A DNA stretch of 64,000 bases from an uncultured Salinimicrobium sp. (lineage in GTDB: Bacteria; Bacteroidota; Bacteroidia; Flavobacteriales; Flavobacteriaceae). The notes beneath the pieces are model-generated. The model was not told the DNA's origin and did no database searches. It saw nothing but the letters and a program-made list of their open reading frames with translations. Position numbers and translations under genes: made by a program. Below, piece after piece: positions 62,201 through 64,000 of this stretch. Positions within the stretch are counted from its first letter, which is position 1. The number at the start of each line of letters is the position of its first letter. Location of the stretch: NCBI GenBank assembly GCA_946887075.1, contig CAMPKA010000004.1, forward strand, positions 103,618 through 167,617. Direction: 5' to 3'.

Positions 62201-63079
62201 TTCTTTGTAAACACTGCCCTTGATCCCGTGGTTTCAGAAATATCAGGAATAACCATCCACGGAGGCCAAATCGAGTTTAATAATGGACAGCGAGGGTATC
62301 ATCGCGAAACTGACGAGGAATCCGTGTTCCATTCTCAGGAAAGGGATAAATTAAAAGGTTCCGTGACAGGAACTACCTTCCAGCAGGAGGTGCCCCAAAG
62401 AAAGATCTGGCTGAAATTCCGGTCCCCTATGGGATACCACAGGCAGATCCTGGTAACAGCAGATGAAAATGCCACTGATCTGTTTGATCTTGGATATGAT
62501 GCTCCTCTAATTGAGGATAACCAGGAAGATCTGTATTGGTATTTCGGAGAGCATGAATTCGTCATCCAGGGAATTCAGGATTTTAACCTGGATCGGGAAC
62601 TTCAGCTGGGAATGAAGATCAGCCAGGAAGGTGCCCTGAGCATCACGATTGATGACCTGGAAAATATCCCCGGGGGCATGAATATATTCCTGAAGGATAG
62701 TCTGGAACAGAAAATCCACAACCTGCGGCAGGGACCCTATGAGACCACATCCAAAGTTGGTGTTTTTCTCGACAGGTTCAAAATCGTATTCCAGGACAAG
62801 ACGGCCGTGGAGGAACCCGAGGCACCAGTTGTAGATGAAGGGGATTTCCGGATCCTTTATATTAACGGGACCAGGGAGATCCTTATAGAGAATCCTAAAC
62901 TCCACAAGATTCAGAAAATACTCCTCTCTAACCTTCTTGGGCAACAGGTACATGAATATTATGATATTCCAGAAGGTCCAGAGGTTCGATTGCCAGTCAG
63001 GAAATTCAGTTCAGGTGTATATGTTGTAAAAGTGAAGACGCAGTCCGGTATCAGCACGAAAAAAGTGATTCTCGAATAG
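53279..63079 (+). CDS. Giant T9SS-exported multidomain surface protein
   Basis: This 3,266-residue protein has a signal peptide (MVKKLLFKVTVSWALILTSIATFAQ). After two Ig-like domains come six PKD-like repeats of about 85 residues (about 207-725; each with CPG..TY, W-P-GW and an NxCG end). Five repeats of a second type follow (about 918-1350; FC..., GxFS, GxIxPxxSxPGxYxVTYT). Next are Ig-like domains (about 1350-1545), two CHU_C-like repeats (about 1548-1715), a MAM/jelly-roll-like region (about 2025-2225) and a LamG/concanavalin-like domain starting near 2405 (DFDGVDDYVDLG). The last ~80 residues (from about 3187) are a type A T9SS sorting domain with SSGVYVVKV. It is probably a cell-surface adhesin or released matrix protein; no catalytic domain is evident. 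Confidence 0.9.
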   Translation: MVKKLLFKVTVSWALILTSIATFAQCPNTLSISSSEGQNICAGTSVTFTADAQGVQNLQYQWKINGNNSGGPTASNTFTSSNLSNGDKISLTVTSTVDSCTKTSDNTLTMTVNPLKTPTVSVSVSKQTACPGEEITFTATNTNGGPNPSYAWYIGSGSSAAQTGTSNIFKITNLTNGQQVRVVLSSSANCLTSPTAETTSAAITINPAAPNLPNEISGTSTGICPGQELTYSLSGAERAETFIWTLPTGWTGSSTTNSITVTAGTSGGAIKVQAQNTCGSSNVKTMDVEVAPGAPGKPAPIEGFASVCPGTEVTYKIPAVPDAETYTWTIPDTWSGANSSTNTITLTAGSAGGNISVTAQNSCGESTATTFAVTVKPGIPVAPGAISGVSAVCPGSAQTYSIDPVPNASDYVWILPAGWSGTSTSTSIQVTAGSTGGQISVQARNECGTGEKSTLQTTIKAGTPEAPSAISGSNAVCPSVPETYSVEAVTGATQYVWTFPAGYAPASTTTAEPQVTVTTAASGSGTISVKAVNDCGESTSTSLAVTVSPPAPVMSGSIQGPASVCNGGTGLQYTIGPIQNADNYTWTVPSGWTITGGTGTNSIKVTAGPSGTISVIAENECGPSSSTSIAVTTTSGKPGAPGTISSTLPSTAICPPYNTTFSISGIPGATSYNWILPAGWEIASGAGTTSISVNITNNAAFTPSQSISVEGVNVCGAGPRSTLSGIAIDEYVVADLGADTTVCSATQKLNLSGWVAFGQNASKLKITSLTSTGTGSLVNPNNGKVDSFTYSYTPSAADLAAGQVKISLVTEKPGGACDAGRDDMIIFFRALPTAEITAVSPVCIGSTTTLNFSGTPNSRVTYSWGGSTQATVDLNASGTASVESVPINSNTTFSLTKAVNLDTPACTNSLSKTLVVQATAPPTAQISYAGTPFCSTLTDPQQVTLTGTGAYTGGSFSAPEGLLIDPGTGAITPSGSTAGTYVVSYTTTPSGGCSAVTSTTQITITPRPSASIAYEATSFCSEDKAIKNVQLTGENGYLGGQFAATPAGLDLDATTGAIDPLSSEPGSYTVTYTSLAEGGCEPVTATTAVAITQNPSVDLSYSQTAFCKSDNSEKMPILSGTANEGGSFSSDEGLAINADGVITPGLSTPGVYTVTYSIPASGGCGVVTGSAEVTITTVPQAEITYAGPFCTSQTTPAEVSFSNTAGNYQGGSFSSDQPGISLDPVTGAISPDSSEPGEYVITYTTPENGGCAPLGFTTSVVITGNPAPTIMYPATLCSSDTATYSVDFGATPAELQTGTFSGSSGLAIDNQGVITPSGSTPGDHTITYTLGASGGCEEISVTTSILIYDKPVITTQPENLGICSTNSASFTVVAQGDDLSYEWKRTDGTAIVQATGITSPTLSFANATSENAGEYYVVVTGAAGCASVESDRVTLNVDENIIIVEPAAPETFCDEEIQEIQFNFVAHANGAPLTFSWIKDGNTLAEVSGKIEMTVSAPVDGEYTGTLTIYNVTLSDNGVYAVKVKGPDYFTCPEATSKTFSLSVSPLPEAPVVQDIAYCQGDIAAPLTAEGTNLTWYSSETGTEALSGPPTPGTAAENVGETVYWVTQKPDFCESPRAALTVTVNPTPVAPTVANTALSYCYGAVADPLEATATAGNSLLWYGPNDSSVLLTSGAPVPDTEITGLTTYWVSQTTGTCESELVEVSIEVNPLPVVAVTGDDSIVCRGNSTTLHASGATTYSWSSGETVLGTGADFIVTPNVTSEYTVTGTDDKGCIATSTIVVEVEEPSEGGDITAPASVCIGPNSATLGLSNHVGDILRWESSKDAGTTWSPINQTTPSITVENLSSETHFRAVVKNGVCQETYSEVAVIAIDPKPVGGKLAFDIETQARVYLICEGAGPGYAVPLNLSGEVGEVFAWKYRAFNATSWQTVKAADGSNYTGLSLSADQIESLGITQTTVFTVEISSGVCTPNALSETALISVVATDIQPSPVEANPSVVCLGEPVTLTGGTGFAENPDLWSGGAFDNASITNHGWRIRRQNNTTDLGFDTDANNTEFDRWKRATPRSFTTASLTSPYPTSLVYYDSGVEGSTEGNKGFALVSGNYSSTMETPIFNLGSADEAVLTFDQAYNLTPGAEIKVEISTDGGATYTTLYVQAGPAVSGNNSNFGGGTKETRPNNKMELDLGAYMGMANLRIRFNYTGARSGDVWAVDNIKVPAGPQGAGMTWTDYTDPNNPVVIGTSDTETWVPSKIGLNTFEFQTKLVFDSQGDACDVAINAKTIDVFVYDTYTTTVTADLGSCGNFKVELNATVVNGAGETVMSYPTPDGYVGSWVITGDAELIDSNPEDDILAVNDPQAFLKVSEVGTYSAQWTLTPSFANETGEVYPVPATCALSPAPLEIVIEGCTTLDFDGVDDYVDLGSGYTGAVSVEAWIRPFERPTPTGGTTDPATGTVISSPSFHLDMAELSTYVTPGTRWYHVVVTSTGTLYIDGIPVGKSTSTSPATGNRTLIGAKWNNSSGEAENYFSGWIEEVRIWNGEIPQEQVRFLMNQRLQNLANIGVEIPLPAPGLGYGKLLGYFQLLTTTITSGNTPNLALSGLAGRLHNMETLQENTAPLPYTTFQDGVWTDEGSTGPWTHWDVWDIPNAQGSNSTAINWNIVKTDHNVQSGAKDITVLGLKSTTPDKLLTVADPSSSMNEYNAGQMLRVTHYLLLNGNIDLFGESQLVQDLASILDASSQGWLERDQQGTRSSFNYNYWSSPVSPGGLNADYSISSVMLDGTTQTPRPIDFGGTYFYADGALTSPIKISTYWLYKFHGLANDYFSWEWLGKDGLIDVGEGYTMKGTSGSAAIEDPQNYTFKGLPNNGSILMDPMSAAGDGVNYLIGNPYPSAINADQFIRDNLKDVAGGENETNVFNGSLYFWSHFAGSTHYLQEYIGGYAVYNLSGGIKAVANDDRINNTDQEGGKMPGMYIPIGQAFFVNTALDPVVSEISGITIHGGQIEFNNGQRGYHRETDEESVFHSQERDKLKGSVTGTTFQQEVPQRKIWLKFRSPMGYHRQILVTADENATDLFDLGYDAPLIEDNQEDLYWYFGEHEFVIQGIQDFNLDRELQLGMKISQEGALSITIDDLENIPGGMNIFLKDSLEQKIHNLRQGPYETTSKVGVFLDRFKIVFQDKTAVEEPEAPVVDEGDFRILYINGTREILIENPKLHKIQKILLSNLLGQQVHEYYDIPEGPEVRLPVRKFSSGVYVVKVKTQSGISTKKVILE

Positions 63080-63103
63080 CAGGAATCCACCGGATCCAGC
63101 TTC

Positions 63104-63134
63104 AAAATGCCCCGATTTCGGGGCATTTTTTTTT
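63104..63134 (+). terminator. Intrinsic terminator after the giant protein gene
   Basis: An 11-base stem (63104-63114 with 63119-63129) with a 4-base loop merges into a long T-tract. Confidence 0.93.
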
Positions 63135-63240
63135 ATCTATAGGAGTAGGGAAACCAGGCAAAATCTGCATTTCGTCGGAATTATCATGCACTTTAAAGAC
63201 ATTTTTCTCAAAAAAATCTTAACAGCTATGTTTTTTTTCC

Positions 63241-63248
63241 TACTTTTG
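63241..63248 (+). promoter_or_regulatory. -7 box before the last gene
   Basis: TACTTTTG matches TAnnTTTG and lies 26 bases before the ATG at 63275. No clear -33 TTTG is seen; a long T-tract precedes it. Confidence 0.6.
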
Positions 63249-63274
63249 ACCCTAAGTTTCTTATTCCTAGGTGT

Positions 63275-64000
63275 ATGGAGAAAATTTTTACTTCTCTAAA
63301 ATTTTCTGGTCTTCTTATTATGCTGGTAACCGGCATATCTTCCTATTGGAGCAAGGCCAGTCACAACTCCTATATCTATCCAAAAGCTGCCCTTCAGGTG
63401 GAAATGGACTGGAAAAGTATGCGTTTCGGAATCTTTTCCCTTTCCCTTGAAGATTCTTGTGACAACGATGTCACCGACCCTACGATTTCTGCACCTGCAG
63501 ATCTTAACGTTAACAGCGATGGTGGCAGTTGTAATGCCTCCAATCTTTCTTTAGGCACTCCAACAACCAGTGATAACTGCGAGGTCGCTTCGGTGGAAAA
63601 TGATGCCCCCACAGTTTTTCCTGTAGGTACAACAGTGGTTACCTGGACGGCCTACGACAGTGCAGGCAACTCTGCAACCGCCAGTCAAAGCGTCACCGTT
63701 ACAGATGATCAGAAACCGGTGATTTCAGCTGGTGCCAACATTACCAAGACGGCAGATTCCAACACTTGTGGGGCCTCCGTCACAATATCCCAAGCTACCG
63801 CTACAGATAACTGTACCGTAGGAACTCCTACCGGAACCAGGGATGACGGCAAAGCGCTGAGCGATCTTTACCCTATCGGAACCACCACCATTACCTGGAA
63901 TGTTACCGATGACAACGGCAATGCCGCCACTGCGGTAACCCAGACCGTCACCGTTACAGATGATCAGAAACCGGTGATTTCAGCTGGTGCCAACATTACC
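63275..64000 (+). CDS. Secreted HYR-repeat protein (3' end outside window)
   Basis: The frame is open from ATG 63275 to the window end (242 codons). It begins with a membrane or signal segment (FSGLLIMLVTGISSY) and a short linker. Then come tandem repeats of hyalin (HYR) type with TVTDDQKPVIS, ATATDNC, and YPIGTTTITWNVTDDNGN motifs, period 85 residues. HYR domains are beta-sandwiches found in bacterial adhesins and in large T9SS-secreted proteins. As its neighbour ends in a T9SS signal, this one may too, but its C-terminus is not seen. Confidence 0.85.
   Translation, partial: MEKIFTSLKFSGLLIMLVTGISSYWSKASHNSYIYPKAALQVEMDWKSMRFGIFSLSLEDSCDNDVTDPTISAPADLNVNSDGGSCNASNLSLGTPTTSDNCEVASVENDAPTVFPVGTTVVTWTAYDSAGNSATASQSVTVTDDQKPVISAGANITKTADSNTCGASVTISQATATDNCTVGTPTGTRDDGKALSDLYPIGTTTITWNVTDDNGNAATAVTQTVTVTDDQKPVISAGANIT
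63692..64000 (+). repeat. Near-identical tandem HYR-coding repeat
   Basis: The 54 bases at 63692-63745 recur exactly at 63947-64000, 255 bases (85 codons) apart. The second copy runs into the window edge, so further copies probably follow. Confidence 0.9.

Noticed and set aside
1..64000. CRISPR arrays, insertion sequences, prophage or integrative elements
   Set aside because: No direct-repeat/spacer pattern, transposase, integrase or phage gene was seen; the repeats found are coding repeats of surface proteins.

Overview
The window reads as ordinary chromosome of a Bacteroidota bacterium, almost certainly a marine-type member of the Flavobacteriaceae. The main evidence is: repeated promoters with the Bacteroidota -7 element TAnnTTTG and no Shine-Dalgarno signal; a sodium-pumping NADH dehydrogenase (nqrABCDEF) with apbE nearby; a T9SS plug-type protein and a 3,266-residue exported protein with a C-terminal T9SS sorting domain; DUF3667- and DUF6702-type proteins, a BT0820-type phosphatase and a UpxY/NusG-like antiterminator; and the bacterial kynurenine route. 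I saw no IS element, prophage, CRISPR array or rRNA. One tRNA gene is present, tRNA-Gly(UCC).

Layout. 1-5.7 kb: the tail of a membrane glycosyltransferase, an overlapping ECF sigma factor, lipA and gapA in tandem, and a TPR hybrid histidine kinase, closed by a bidirectional terminator shared with lpxK. 5.8-11.8 kb: lpxK diverges from a NIF3-like gene and a coiled-coil protein whose zinc ribbon has lost every cysteine. A cysteine-containing lipoprotein, a lipoprotein-type MsrA and a K+/H+ antiporter follow. 11.8-24.9 kb: kmo and kynU (both minus strand) bracket a polysaccharide export cluster of NusG-like regulator, PNPT sugar-phosphate transferase, Wza-like lipoprotein, Wzc-like kinase and Wzi-like protein. 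This cluster holds no glycosyltransferase, flippase or polymerase. An XRE regulator, an O-methyltransferase and tatA follow. 25-28.8 kb: a minus-strand run of a TonB-plug-type carboxypeptidase-regulatory-domain protein, a DUF6702-like protein and an M1 metallopeptidase.

28.9-41.3 kb: housekeeping and stress genes. These are pepE-glsA, an AlkB-like dioxygenase, the tRNA, clpP with two small acetyltransferases, two unrelated L,D-transpeptidases meeting tail to tail, gpmI, a thioredoxin-like lipoprotein, a HAD phosphatase, map and a methyltransferase. 40.3-47.7 kb: the respiratory block nqrABCDEF, a conserved 118-residue protein and apbE, all on the minus strand. ApbE attaches the FMN groups that NqrB and NqrC need. 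47.8-53 kb: T9SS plug protein, DUF3667 membrane protein, apaG, a TANGO2/NRDE protein and pruA. 53.3-64 kb: two consecutive genes for very large secreted repeat proteins. The second, built of HYR-type repeats, runs off the window.

The points most worth a second look are the structured leader before the NusG-like gene and a second hairpin plus promoter after it, the export-only polysaccharide cluster, the cysteine-free zinc-ribbon homologue, the MsrA/cysteine-rich lipoprotein pair, an altered flavinylation motif in NqrB, and the giant repeat proteins. I did not find a clearly new defence or mobile system. All assignments come from reading the sequence; no database search was run.
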